The notes: generated by a model not told the origin, from the sequence alone. A stretch of 64,000 bases of DNA from Clostridia bacterium (GCA_017428625.1 JAFRQM010000016.1:18579-82578), one strand, 5' to 3'. Positions 52,632 through 61,013 are shown, counted from the first letter of the stretch. Numbers and translations are program-made.

Positions 52632-53567
52632 ATGGAGAAAAAGGTTTATTACAGAGGGCTTGCCGGCACCTGCTGGTACAATTTCACCGAGGCTCTCGCT
52701 TACGCGCTTACTTATAAGCCGACGCCCGAAAATGTTATTTACACAAAAAGAATACATTACGGCAGTGAAAAGCCGCAGTATATAAACACCTACTGCCGCA
52801 AAGATCTTGCGGATGTTAAAAAGCCGCTTCTTATATATGTTCACGGCGGAGGCTTTGTTTCGGGCATTACGGATATGCGCAACACCTACATTCAGAATTT
52901 TGCGAAGGCTGGTTATTTCACCGCCTCCGTTTCATACACCTACGCGCCTAAAAAAACTTATAAACAGATTATCGCCGAGGTGTGCAACGCCGTTGATTTC
53001 ATTCTTGACAGCGCCGAAAAAAACAAACTCGACACCGGCAATATCGTTCTCGCGGGCGAGAGCGCGGGCGTTTATTTTATTATGTACCTTGCCGCCCTCG
53101 CGGCGGATAAAGGGCTCGCGTCAAAGCTCGGCGTTACATTCAGACACAACGAGGATTTCAGAGTAAGGGCGATGGTCGCTCACTGCGGCTGTGTTGACCT
53201 TAAAAGGCTGCTCAGTCCCGACTGCCCGCAGTCGAAATTTCCCGATATGAAAATGATGGTATGCTCTTTTCTCGGAATGAATTATAATGAAGCGAGAAGG
53301 TTTCTCAACACCGATGACGGAGCGCTCGCGTCTCCTCATATAACCGCGGGTTTTCCGCCGGCGTTTTTCACCACCTGCAGCAGGGATTGGCTGAGGTTTG
53401 AAGGGCGCGATATGATGAAGGAATATGAAGCACTCGGCATTGATTACAGCCATTTTGAAGGCACGGGAATAATCGGCAACCACGCCTGGACAATTGTTAC
53501 AAAATTCCGTAAAGGCAGAGAGTGCTTTGCGAAAACGATGGAATTTCTTGAGAGATATATTCACTGA
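52632..53567 (+). CDS. Alpha/beta-hydrolase esterase, hormone-sensitive-lipase type
   Basis: This 311-residue cytosolic enzyme has the oxyanion-hole motif YVHGGGFVSG and the nucleophile elbow LAGESAGVY. Later Asp (TTCSRDW) and His (GNHAWTI) candidates complete the triad, the pattern of HSL/BD-FAE-like esterases. It presumably deacylates small esters. No signal peptide. GGGGAGAAAAA precedes the ATG. It is downstream of a membrane-anchored propeller-like protein, and the two are co-transcribed. Substrate unknown. Confidence 0.88.
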   Translation: MEKKVYYRGLAGTCWYNFTEALAYALTYKPTPENVIYTKRIHYGSEKPQYINTYCRKDLADVKKPLLIYVHGGGFVSGITDMRNTYIQNFAKAGYFTASVSYTYAPKKTYKQIIAEVCNAVDFILDSAEKNKLDTGNIVLAGESAGVYFIMYLAALAADKGLASKLGVTFRHNEDFRVRAMVAHCGCVDLKRLLSPDCPQSKFPDMKMMVCSFLGMNYNEARRFLNTDDGALASPHITAGFPPAFFTTCSRDWLRFEGRDMMKEYEALGIDYSHFEGTGIIGNHAWTIVTKFRKGRECFAKTMEFLERYIH

Positions 53568-53620
53568 AAACATAATTACAAAAGGGCTTGCTGAGTTTTA
53601 ATTATCTGCAAGCCTTTTTA

Positions 53621-53875
53621 TTATTCTTTGATTTCTTCAATTATTCTGAGTGCGCAAACCGCGATTACAAGCTGAATAAGCAATATTTCAAAAATCACCC
53701 TGTCTGTGCAAATTGAAAAAACAAACATTGCAAGCCCCGCGAAAATCAGTCCGGCATAAACAAGGCCCTTGCCCGCTTTGCGGCTTTCTTCTGTTTTTGT
53801 TTTTTTAACCATTACCGTTCCCGAAGCGATGGCCGCAAGTGAAAAAATTAAAACCGCCGCGCCTAAAACAGGCAT
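53621..53875 (-). CDS. Small membrane protein paired with LytTR regulator
   Basis: The 84-residue protein has three hydrophobic stretches (about residues 3-22, 38-55 and 60-78), separated by a Lys/Glu-rich loop (KKTKTEESRKAGK). It overlaps the end of the LytTR gene by 13 bases, so translation is coupled. In Streptococcus, LytTR regulatory systems (HdrRM, BrsRM) consist of exactly such a LytTR activator and a small membrane inhibitor that sequesters it. The arrangement here fits that idea. No sequence family recognised; role is inferred from context. Confidence 0.7.
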   Translation of the reverse strand: MPVLGAAVLIFSLAAIASGTVMVKKTKTEESRKAGKGLVYAGLIFAGLAMFVFSICTDRVIFEILLIQLVIAVCALRIIEEIKE

Positions 53876-54213
53876 TTTCCCTCTCCCCTTTCGAGGCAGT
53901 AGCCGTCAAACTTTTCAACAGCCGCCTTTCTTTTTCTGACACTGACGGGCAGAACGGTGCCGTCGGATATAACCGCTCCGCACTCATTAATTCCGGTTAT
54001 GAATTTCATATTTACCGTAAAGCTTTTGTGAATGCTCAGAAATTCATTTTCGGGCAGCAACCTCATAAAATCACCGAGTTTGCCGACTATTTCCGTTTTG
54101 CCGCTTACCGTATATACGCTCAGATGCCTGTTATAACTTTCAACATAAACAATCTCATCAACTCTGACCGCCGTTCTTCTGTTGCGCCACCTGAGCGTGA
54201 TTGTGCTGCTCAT
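53863..54213 (-). CDS. LytTR-domain transcription regulator (single-domain)
   Basis: This 116-residue protein consists almost only of a LytTR DNA-binding domain: ITLRWRNRRTAVRVDEIVYVESYNRHLSVYT (in parts), KLGDFMRLLPENEFLSIHKSFTVNMKFI, and a final PVSVRKRKAAV strand. It lacks a response-receiver domain, as in stand-alone LytTR regulatory systems. AAGGAGGG precedes the ATG. It is preceded by a terminator-like hairpin (54230-54260) and a 33-codon ORF, and overlaps a small membrane protein gene. Two 21-base-spaced repeats upstream of the promoter are likely its own binding sites. Targets elsewhere unknown. Confidence 0.88.
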   Translation of the reverse strand: MSSTITLRWRNRRTAVRVDEIVYVESYNRHLSVYTVSGKTEIVGKLGDFMRLLPENEFLSIHKSFTVNMKFITGINECGAVISDGTVLPVSVRKRKAAVEKFDGYCLERGEGKCLF

Positions 54214-54229
54214 TTCAATTCCCTCCTTA

Positions 54230-54260
54230 AAAATAAAAAGACACCTCCGAAACGGAGATG
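54230..54260 (-). terminator. Attenuator-like terminator before the LytTR gene
   Basis: On the minus strand, an 8-base-pair stem (54253-54260 with 54242-54249, one G-T pair) with a 3-base loop is followed by TCTTTTTATTTTT. It lies between the 33-codon ORF and the LytTR ribosome site, so RNA polymerase must read through it to express the regulator. Confidence 0.65.
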
Positions 54261-54288
54261 CCGATAAAATACCCTGTTGGCAAAGCGG

Positions 54289-54390
54289 TTACTGTCGCTT
54301 TTTCAGGCGGGCAAACGCAATTCTCCGATAAAAAGCCGCAATAAGATTATCCTGTTCGGGCAGGAAGTGTCTGTCGGAATATTTTGTCAT
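54289..54390 (-). CDS. 33-residue leader ORF of the LytTR locus
   Basis: ATG 54390 has a well-placed GAGGTGAG ribosome site and lies about 35 bases after a consensus promoter. The ORF encodes MTKYSDRHFLPEQDNLIAAF followed by a basic stretch ending LKKRQ. It ends 28 bases before the attenuator-like hairpin. It could be a regulatory leader peptide, a small signalling or antagonist protein, or a DNA-binding tail-like peptide. I recognise no family; codon choice looks like that of the neighbours. Too short to judge by homology, but the expression signals are good. Confidence 0.55.
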   Translation of the reverse strand: MTKYSDRHFLPEQDNLIAAFYRRIAFARLKKRQ

Positions 54391-54427
54391 TTTGCTCACC
54401 TCATTTCGCGAATTTAATGTGTTTTTA

Positions 54428-54456
54428 TATATAGCAGTGTTGCATAAAATTGTCAA
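54428..54456 (-). promoter_or_regulatory. LytTR-locus promoter
   Basis: Minus strand: TTGACA (54451-54456), 17-base spacer, TATATA (54428-54433). Confidence 0.75.
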
Positions 54457-54467
54457 GCATTTTTTAG

Positions 54468-54501
54468 TTAAAATGCAAAAGTGTTGACTTAAAATGCAAA
54501 A
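54468..54501 (-). promoter_or_regulatory. Two 13-base direct repeats at 21-base period: candidate LytTR operator
   Basis: TTTTGCATTTTAA (minus strand) occurs at 54468-54480 and again at 54489-54501. The proximal copy ends 12 bases upstream of the -35 box. LytTR proteins bind tandem sites about two helical turns apart just upstream of -35, so autoregulation is likely. Confidence 0.65.
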
Positions 54502-54530
54502 ACGAACCCGCGAGCAGATTTGCGGGTTCG
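54498..54530 (-). terminator. Terminator of the LeuA-like/acyl-CoA synthetase operon
   Basis: Minus strand 9-base-pair GC-rich stem (54522-54530 with 54503-54511), then a T-run that overlaps the distal LytTR-type repeat. Confidence 0.75.
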
Positions 54531-54546
54531 CTTAATGAAAAGATTT

Positions 54547-57006
54547 TTACTTCTTCAGCCCGAGAATATCTATTGACTCCTCGCGCATTTTATATTTGAG
54601 GATTTTGCCCGCGGCGTTCATAGGCAGAGCCTTGACAAATATGAAATATCTCGGCACCTTGTGGCGCGCCATAAAGCTGTTGCCGTATTCTCTCATTTCA
54701 TCTTCAGTGGCACTCACGCCCTCATGCAGCACAATCCAGGCGCACGCCTCCTCGCCGTATCTGTCATCCGGAACGCCTACAACCTGAACGTCCCTTACCT
54801 TTTCGTGGTTAAGGTAAAACTCCTCGATTTCTCTCGGATAAAGGTTTTCGCCGCCTCTGATAATCATATCCTTAAGCCTGCCGGTTACCTTGTAGTAGCC
54901 GTCGGGGGTGCGGCAGCATATATCTCCGCTGTGAAGCCAGCCGTCGGCGTCAATCGTCTGCGCGGTCGCCTCCGGCATTTTGTAATAGCCCTTCATTATG
55001 TTGAAGCCCCTTGCGACAAACTCGCCGTTTTCGCCGTCGGGCAGATCTTCGCCCGTTTCGGGGTCGATTATTTTGCACTCAACGCCGGGGAAGGCGGAGC
55101 CTACAGTTTCAACACGGTGGTCCTCATCCTCGTTCACCTCGCCCATAGTGCTGCCGGGGGCGGATTCCGTCATACCGTAAACGGAGATAATCTCGCGCAT
55201 ATTCATCTCTTTTGCCGCCTGCCTCATAAGGTCGGGCGGGCAGTTGGAGCCCGCCATAATGCCGGTGCGCATATGTGAAAAATCGGTTTTGGCAAAATCC
55301 TCGTGATTGAACATTCCTATAAACATTGTGGGAACGCCGTTGAAACAGGTGATTTTTTCATCATTTACGCAGGCAAGCGATGACTTGGGCGAATAGTAAG
55401 GCATAGGGCAGAGAGTGCCGCCGTGAGTCATTGTGGAAGTCATTGAAAGGGTCATACCGAAGCAGTGGAACATAGGCACCTGAATCATCATACGGTCCGC
55501 CGTTGACAAATCCATTCTGTCGCCTATGATTTTGCCGTCATTTACAACATTGCGGTGCGTGAGCATAACGCCTTTGGGGAAGCCCGTTGTGCCGGATGTG
55601 TATTGCATATTGCACACATCGTCGGGTTTTACCATTGACGCCCTGCGCAAAACCTCCTCATGAGGCACCATAGCGCTTCTCTCAAAGGTCTCCTCCCAGG
55701 TGAGAGCGCCGGGCATTTCAAACCCCACCGTAATAACATTGCGCAAAAAAGGCAGATTTTTGGAGTAAAGCGGCTTGCCGGGAACAGTGTTTTTAAGCTC
55801 GGGGCAAAGCTCGTTGATTATTTCTTTGTAGTTTGAATCCTTGCAGGATTCAATCATAACAAGGGTGTGCGTGTCGGACTGGCGCAGAAGGTACTCCGCC
55901 TCGTGAATTTTATATGCCGTGTTCACGGTTACAAGCACCGCGCCTATTTTGGTTGCCGCCCAGAAGGTGAGAAACCACGCCGGCACATTTGTGGCCCAGA
56001 TTGCCACATGATGCCCGGGTTTTACGCCCAGCGAGATAAACGCCGCCGCAAGGTCGTCAACATCCCTGCGAAACTGCGTGTAGGTGCGTGTGTAATCAAG
56101 CGTTGTGTATTTGAACGCGAGCTGGTCGGGGAAGCACTCGCACATTTTGTCAAGCACCTGCGAAAAAGTGCATTCAATCATATCATACTTTTTCCAGGGG
56201 AAGCTGCCTGTGCCAGCCCTGTTGTGCTGAAGCGCCGCCTTGGGTTTTACATTGTTTTCAATCTCATTTATAAAATTGGTGAAATGTGTAAGAACAATGT
56301 CGTAATCGGCTATTTCATCATTCCAGTCAACGCACACAAAGCCTTCATAGTTGAGCGAGTGAACGGCGTTGATAAAATCCTTAACGGGCAGGGTGCCCTC
56401 GCCGATAAGGCAGTTTGTGCCGTCAGCCGCCCTGTCGCCGATGCGAACATAGCAGATATGCGCGCCGAGAGTTTCTATTGTGTTTTCGGGGCTCTCGCCC
56501 GCGTTGAAATAGGTTTCTCTGATATTCCACGCCGCGCCCAGAGGCACCGCCGCAAACTCATTGATAATATCGAGCACCTTTTCGGAATGAGCGAGGCTGC
56601 CCGATGTTTCAAAAAGAATTTTAATATCGGCCTTGTCTGCCCTTTCAACAGCGGGAGTAAGCTTTTCTTTGAGCAGGTTCATATCCGGCTCTTTCTCAAG
56701 GGTAACAATAACAGCCTCAACTCCGGCGTCATAAGCCCAGTCAACATACTGCTTTATAACATTGGCGTCCGCCTTTTCACTCTCCACCGGGAACGGATAG
56801 GTAAGCGCGCAAACCGAAAGGGAGCGGTTGCGCAGTTTTCTTTTTGAAGCGGCGGCTCCGTCTTTGAGAACGGAATCGTAATGCTTTTTCTTTTCCGCTT
56901 TTGCGTCAAATATCTCAAAGCCCGCGTAGCCGTAATCATAGGCAATGTTGCAGGTGTCGGCAAATGATGTGAGGTCAATGTTTTTTGTTGAAAAACTTAA
57001 TTTCAT
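54547..57006 (-). CDS. Fusion of sugar-isomerase-like TIM barrel and acyl-CoA synthetase
   Basis: The 819-residue protein is a two-domain fusion. Residues 1-250 resemble the xylose-isomerase-like TIM barrel of sugar-phosphate isomerases/epimerases (LFETSGSLAHSEK, YVRIGDRAADGTNCLIGEG, FVCVDW), with an eroded metal site. Residues 276-819 are an AMP-forming acyl-CoA synthetase: YTSGTTGFPKGVMLTHR, VYGMTESAPG, GWLHSGDICCRTPDGYYKVTGRLKDMI in parts, and the catalytic Lys in NAAGKILKYKM. The synthetase half resembles medium/short-chain acyl ligases. It lies three bases after a LeuA-like gene, under the same T-box. Substrate unknown. Confidence 0.88.
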   Translation of the reverse strand: MKLSFSTKNIDLTSFADTCNIAYDYGYAGFEIFDAKAEKKKHYDSVLKDGAAASKRKLRNRSLSVCALTYPFPVESEKADANVIKQYVDWAYDAGVEAVIVTLEKEPDMNLLKEKLTPAVERADKADIKILFETSGSLAHSEKVLDIINEFAAVPLGAAWNIRETYFNAGESPENTIETLGAHICYVRIGDRAADGTNCLIGEGTLPVKDFINAVHSLNYEGFVCVDWNDEIADYDIVLTHFTNFINEIENNVKPKAALQHNRAGTGSFPWKKYDMIECTFSQVLDKMCECFPDQLAFKYTTLDYTRTYTQFRRDVDDLAAAFISLGVKPGHHVAIWATNVPAWFLTFWAATKIGAVLVTVNTAYKIHEAEYLLRQSDTHTLVMIESCKDSNYKEIINELCPELKNTVPGKPLYSKNLPFLRNVITVGFEMPGALTWEETFERSAMVPHEEVLRRASMVKPDDVCNMQYTSGTTGFPKGVMLTHRNVVNDGKIIGDRMDLSTADRMMIQVPMFHCFGMTLSMTSTMTHGGTLCPMPYYSPKSSLACVNDEKITCFNGVPTMFIGMFNHEDFAKTDFSHMRTGIMAGSNCPPDLMRQAAKEMNMREIISVYGMTESAPGSTMGEVNEDEDHRVETVGSAFPGVECKIIDPETGEDLPDGENGEFVARGFNIMKGYYKMPEATAQTIDADGWLHSGDICCRTPDGYYKVTGRLKDMIIRGGENLYPREIEEFYLNHEKVRDVQVVGVPDDRYGEEACAWIVLHEGVSATEDEMREYGNSFMARHKVPRYFIFVKALPMNAAGKILKYKMREESIDILGLKK

Positions 57007-57009
57007 CTT

Positions 57010-58401
57010 TTAATCCTCGTCATAAACTATTTTGTTAAGCGCGTTTATGTATGCCCTGATGCAGGCGCCGACAATGTCGGTTGAAATGCCGTTGCCGGAG
57101 TAGATTTTGCCGTTGTGGCGCAGTTTTATAAGCGCGGAGCCCAGCGACTCCTTGCCCTCGGTAACGGTGTTAATCTGAAAATCGTCAAGCTCATAGTGGT
57201 AGCCGATGCCCTGTTCTATAGCTCCGAACGCCGCGTCAACGGGGCCGTCGCCCACGCCCACGCCGGTAATGTTTTTTTCTCCCTCTTTGCGAAGAACAAC
57301 ATGAGCCATGGCGGAGGTTAAATTGCTGCTTGTTGTTGTGTAATACTCAACATGGTAGGTTGAGGGCGCCTGCATGGCGTATGAGGCTATGAGCGCCTCA
57401 AATTCTCTCGCGCCTATGCTGCCTTTTTTCTCACACACTCTTCTGAGGCCGCGCATAACATTGCCCGCGTCTTCCTCGGTGAGCGTGTAGCCGAGTTTAA
57501 CGGCGGAATCCGTAATATCCTCAATGGTTGAGTCGGCGTCAAGCGAAATGTCAACATTTTCTTCCGGTGAGAACGGAGATTCCTTTTCGCCCGCTTCAAC
57601 CTTTTTGGCAAGCGACTTTACATCCGTGCGCAGTCTGCTGACATTCAAGGATGTGCATATTCCGTAAGCTTCGCCTTTTTTTGCTATAATACCGGCTATT
57701 CTGTGGGTTTTGAGCTGTGCCGTGCCCTCAACAACCGATTTCACTCCGTCGGCGCCCGCCTTGATGCTCTCAAAAGCGGTTGCGGTCTCCATAAACAGAG
57801 CGCCCGAAACCTTAACATAAACGGGAACGCTCACTTTTGCCTTGACTTCTTTAACGATTTCGGCGAACTCTGCGGGGAAATCCACGCCTGCCTCATCACT
57901 GATTGTAACCGCGGTAGCGCCGCATTCAACGGCGATTTCAAGGGCCTTTTCGAGAACCTCTTTTTCGGCTCTGGTGGCGTCAAGGGCTATAAACTCAACA
58001 TTTTCGCATTTTGCCTTCGCTGCTTTTACAAGCGTTTCCACCATAACCATCATTTTGGGCGCTTTGAAGTGGTAGATGTATTCCATCTGAACGGTGCTCA
58101 GCGGCAGAGCAACTTGCAAAACGGGATTTTTCGCGGTGCTCACGCACTCCCACGCCGTTTCAATTTCTTCGGGGGTTGTGCCCGCGGGGATTGCTATGGC
58201 GGCGTTTTTAACCGCGGAAGCTATTGTTTTGCAGATTATTTTATCCTCTTTGAAATTTGTCACGGCGTTAAGTTCAATGGTGTCAACTCCCATTTCGTCA
58301 ACGGATGTCGCTATTGCGACCTTTTCTCTGAAAAGCAGGGGATTTTTTCTCTCCTGCGCAAGATATTTGAGCGTGTAGTCGGCAACATAGATTTTTCTCA
58401 T
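57010..58401 (-). CDS. LeuA-like (isopropylmalate synthase family) protein lacking metal-site residues
   Basis: This 463-residue protein has the layout of 2-isopropylmalate/homocitrate synthases. It has an N-terminal TIM barrel (ATAVTISDEAGVDFP, AGADGVKSVVEG), linker helices, and a C-terminal allosteric LeuA dimer domain (VGVGDGPVDAAFGAIEQGI, NTVTEGKESLGSA). Authentic enzymes start DTTLRDGEQ and bind a divalent metal with that Asp and an H-x-H motif. Here the start reads DYTLKYLAQ and the H-x-H position reads V-K-V, so all metal ligands appear lost. ATG 58401 follows GGAGG; upstream open codons are T-box leader. Likely non-synthase, perhaps regulatory. Confidence 0.8.
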   Translation of the reverse strand: MRKIYVADYTLKYLAQERKNPLLFREKVAIATSVDEMGVDTIELNAVTNFKEDKIICKTIASAVKNAAIAIPAGTTPEEIETAWECVSTAKNPVLQVALPLSTVQMEYIYHFKAPKMMVMVETLVKAAKAKCENVEFIALDATRAEKEVLEKALEIAVECGATAVTISDEAGVDFPAEFAEIVKEVKAKVSVPVYVKVSGALFMETATAFESIKAGADGVKSVVEGTAQLKTHRIAGIIAKKGEAYGICTSLNVSRLRTDVKSLAKKVEAGEKESPFSPEENVDISLDADSTIEDITDSAVKLGYTLTEEDAGNVMRGLRRVCEKKGSIGAREFEALIASYAMQAPSTYHVEYYTTTSSNLTSAMAHVVLRKEGEKNITGVGVGDGPVDAAFGAIEQGIGYHYELDDFQINTVTEGKESLGSALIKLRHNGKIYSGNGISTDIVGACIRAYINALNKIVYDED

Positions 58402-58424
58402 TTTTGTTAATTCCTCCCTGTAAA

Positions 58425-58700
58425 TAAAGAAAACCCCGCAGAGCGTTTTTGACCCTGCGGGATGATTATTTATCAATAACCACGGTACCACCCGTATTGC
58501 CGCCGTGAAGCGGCCACTCAGTAAGGTTCAAGCAAACCTTTAAGCTGTAACGGGCTCACCCGTAACTCCCTATGAATTCAGGAATTCTGCTCCGGTACGA
58601 GGCAGCGCGTAAGGATTCTTACCGGCTTTCACCTGCCGCCGGCTCTCTGAAAAGCTTGCCTTATTCACTTAATACCATCACTGCATTTTGCTGTGCGATT
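58425..58700 (-). promoter_or_regulatory. T-box leader of the LeuA-like/acyl-CoA synthetase fusion operon
   Basis: The minus strand carries the T-box core UGGUACCGUGG (58480-58490). A terminator follows (58435-58441 with 58455-58461, then GTTTTCTTT). Stem I with AGAGAGCCGG and the distal GGTGAAAGCCGG region lies upstream. The specifier codon cannot be fixed by eye; CUC, UCC and AUC triplets all occur in plausible places. T-box identity itself is clear. Confidence 0.88.
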
Positions 58701-58706
58701 GGCAAA

Positions 58707-58735
58707 AGTATAAAACAAAGATTAATTTTTGTCAA
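58707..58735 (-). promoter_or_regulatory. Promoter of the LeuA-like T-box transcript
   Basis: Minus strand: TTGACA (58730-58735), 17-base spacer, TATACT (58707-58712). Confidence 0.75.
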
Positions 58736-58745
58736 GAAAAATTTA

Positions 58746-61013
58746 TCAAAGCATATTCCTTCTGATTTTGCCGCTGATTGTTTTGGGCAGCTCGTCGCGG
58801 AACACAACAAGCCTGGGGTATTTGTAAGGGGCTGTGTGCGCCTTAACATAATCCTGAATTTCTTTTTTGAGTTCATCCGTGCCCTTTGTGCCTTTTGTAA
58901 GGACTATTGAAGCCTTTACAATCTGGCCGCGGATTTCATCCGGGGCGGCGGAAACGCCGCATTCAAGAACATAGGGCAGCTCCATAATAACGCTTTCAAT
59001 CTCAAACGGGCCTATGCGGTAGCCGGAGGACTTGATAACATCATCAACCCTGCCCACATACCAGAAAAAGCCGTCTTCATCACGCCAGGCCGTGTCGCCC
59101 GTGTGGTACATATTCTGCCTGCGGCACTCGGCGTTCTTTTCATCCTCATCAATATACTGTTTGAAAAGTCCGATGGGGTCGCCGTCATCCAGCCTTACAA
59201 CAAGTTCGCCCGTCTCGCCGTTCGCAACGGGGTTGCCGTCGGGGTCAACAAGGTCAACTTTATATTGCGGCGACGCCTTGCCCATTGAGCCGAGTTTAGG
59301 CTTTTCGCCTATGAGATTGCCCACAACAAGAGTGGTTTCGGTCTGGCCGAAGCCCTCCATAATTTCAAGCCCCGTCGCCTCTTTGAACCGTATTGCCACC
59401 TCGGGGTTGAGCGCCTCACCCGCGGTTGTCATATGCTGAACGGATGAAAAATCGTATTTTGAAATATCCTCTTTTATAAGCATACGCAGAATCGTAGGAG
59501 GAGCGCAGAAGGTTGTAATCCGGTATTTCGCGAATAAAGGCAGCACCTGATCGGCGTGAAAACGGATTTCATCATTGACAAAAACCGCTCCCTCGCACAT
59601 CCACTGACCGTAGAGCTTGCCCCACAGAGCCTTGCCCCAGCCCGTATCCGACATTGTAAAGTGAAGGCCGTCTTTCTGGCAGCAGTGCCAGTATTTCGCG
59701 GTAACAAAGTGTCCGAGCGAATAAGTGTGCCTGTGCTCAACCATTTTGGGGTTGCCCGTTGTGCCGGATGAGAAGAAGATAAGGGCGGTATCATCGCCGC
59801 CGGGGGTGTCTTCCGTTCTGAAATAGTGCGAGCTGAACAGCGGATACTCCGAATCAAAATCGTGCCAGCCCTCTCTTGAACCGCCTACAAGAATTTTCTC
59901 CTGAACACTCGGGCAGTTCGCGGCCGCGCGCTCCGCTATCTCCGCTGTGTCGCCGAACGCCGTACAGACTATCGCTTTAACATGAGCCGCGTTGTATCTG
60001 TATTCAAAATCGTGCTCTTTGAGCTGGAATGTCGCGGGAATTGCGACGGCGCCTATTTTGTGAAGGGCAACCATAGCGAGCCAGAACTGGTAGTGCCTGC
60101 GCAGAACAAGCATTACCCTGTCGCCCTTTTGTATGCCGATGGATGTGAAATAGTTTGCAACCCTTGCCGATTCCTGCTTTATCTGTTTAAAGGTGAACCT
60201 TCTTTCAACCTCATGCATATCAAGGTGAATCATAGCCAATTTGTCGGGGTATTTGTCGGCTATCGCGTCAACGCAGTCAAAGCCGAAATTGTATTTTTCC
60301 GTATTTTCAAAATGAATGCTGAGAAGTCTGCCGTTTTCATCCTCCTCGCATTTTGCGTATTTGTCAACAATCAGCCCGGCGGCGGGTCTTGCCTGCGCGA
60401 CGCTCCTGCTGATTTCACTCTCTGTTTCTTTCGCGCCGGGCAGAACTACCGCGATAAAAGTGCAGTCTTTGCCGTCAACGGCTATCATACCGTGAGGAGT
60501 CGCGGAATTGTAAAAAATGCTGTCGCCCTCGTGCAGAACCTCTTTGTTATTGCCCACCTGAACAAGCAGAGAGCCCGAAATTACAAGGTCAAACTCCTGA
60601 CCGCTGTGCTTTGTTGTGTGTATGGGCTTATTCTGAAGCTCCGCGGAGTATTCATAGGTTACCCAATAGGGCTCCGCCAGTTTGTTTTTGAACTTAGGAG
60701 CGAGGTTTTTGATTGAAATGCCCTCCTCCTTGGCCGTTTCGTGACCCATGCCTTTTCTTGTAACGGTATATGAGGCGAGATGTGTGGTTCTGCCTTCGAT
60801 TATGGCGGTAATATCTATACCGAACGCTATTGCGCATTTGTGAATAAATGTAAAGGGAAGGTCCGCCTCTCCTTTTTCATAAACAAGATACTGTTCGGGG
60901 CTCAGCTCCGTTTTCTCAGCCATCTCGTCCACGCTGAAGCCCATTATCTCGCGCATTTCTCTTATTCTGCCCGCAGTTTCTTTAAGGCTGTTCATTGTGT
61001 TTGCCGTGTTCAT
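58746..61013 (-). CDS. XRE-HTH / cupin / acyl-CoA synthetase fusion
   Basis: The 755-residue protein joins three domains. An XRE-type helix-turn-helix spans residues 10-72 (RIREMREIMGFSVDEMAEKT). A cupin sensor spans about 115-192 (HSGQEFDLVISGSLLVQVG, GDSIFYNSATPHGM). A full AMP-forming acyl-CoA synthetase runs from about 240 to the end (FFSSGTTGNPKMVEH, EGFGQTETTLV, catalytic Lys in KTISGKIRRN). XRE-cupin regulators are common, but here the regulator is fused to the enzyme. The synthetase resembles medium-chain/benzoate-type ligases. GGAGG precedes the ATG and a T-box controls it. Substrate and DNA target unknown. Confidence 0.88.
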   Translation of the reverse strand: MNTANTMNSLKETAGRIREMREIMGFSVDEMAEKTELSPEQYLVYEKGEADLPFTFIHKCAIAFGIDITAIIEGRTTHLASYTVTRKGMGHETAKEEGISIKNLAPKFKNKLAEPYWVTYEYSAELQNKPIHTTKHSGQEFDLVISGSLLVQVGNNKEVLHEGDSIFYNSATPHGMIAVDGKDCTFIAVVLPGAKETESEISRSVAQARPAAGLIVDKYAKCEEDENGRLLSIHFENTEKYNFGFDCVDAIADKYPDKLAMIHLDMHEVERRFTFKQIKQESARVANYFTSIGIQKGDRVMLVLRRHYQFWLAMVALHKIGAVAIPATFQLKEHDFEYRYNAAHVKAIVCTAFGDTAEIAERAAANCPSVQEKILVGGSREGWHDFDSEYPLFSSHYFRTEDTPGGDDTALIFFSSGTTGNPKMVEHRHTYSLGHFVTAKYWHCCQKDGLHFTMSDTGWGKALWGKLYGQWMCEGAVFVNDEIRFHADQVLPLFAKYRITTFCAPPTILRMLIKEDISKYDFSSVQHMTTAGEALNPEVAIRFKEATGLEIMEGFGQTETTLVVGNLIGEKPKLGSMGKASPQYKVDLVDPDGNPVANGETGELVVRLDDGDPIGLFKQYIDEDEKNAECRRQNMYHTGDTAWRDEDGFFWYVGRVDDVIKSSGYRIGPFEIESVIMELPYVLECGVSAAPDEIRGQIVKASIVLTKGTKGTDELKKEIQDYVKAHTAPYKYPRLVVFRDELPKTISGKIRRNML

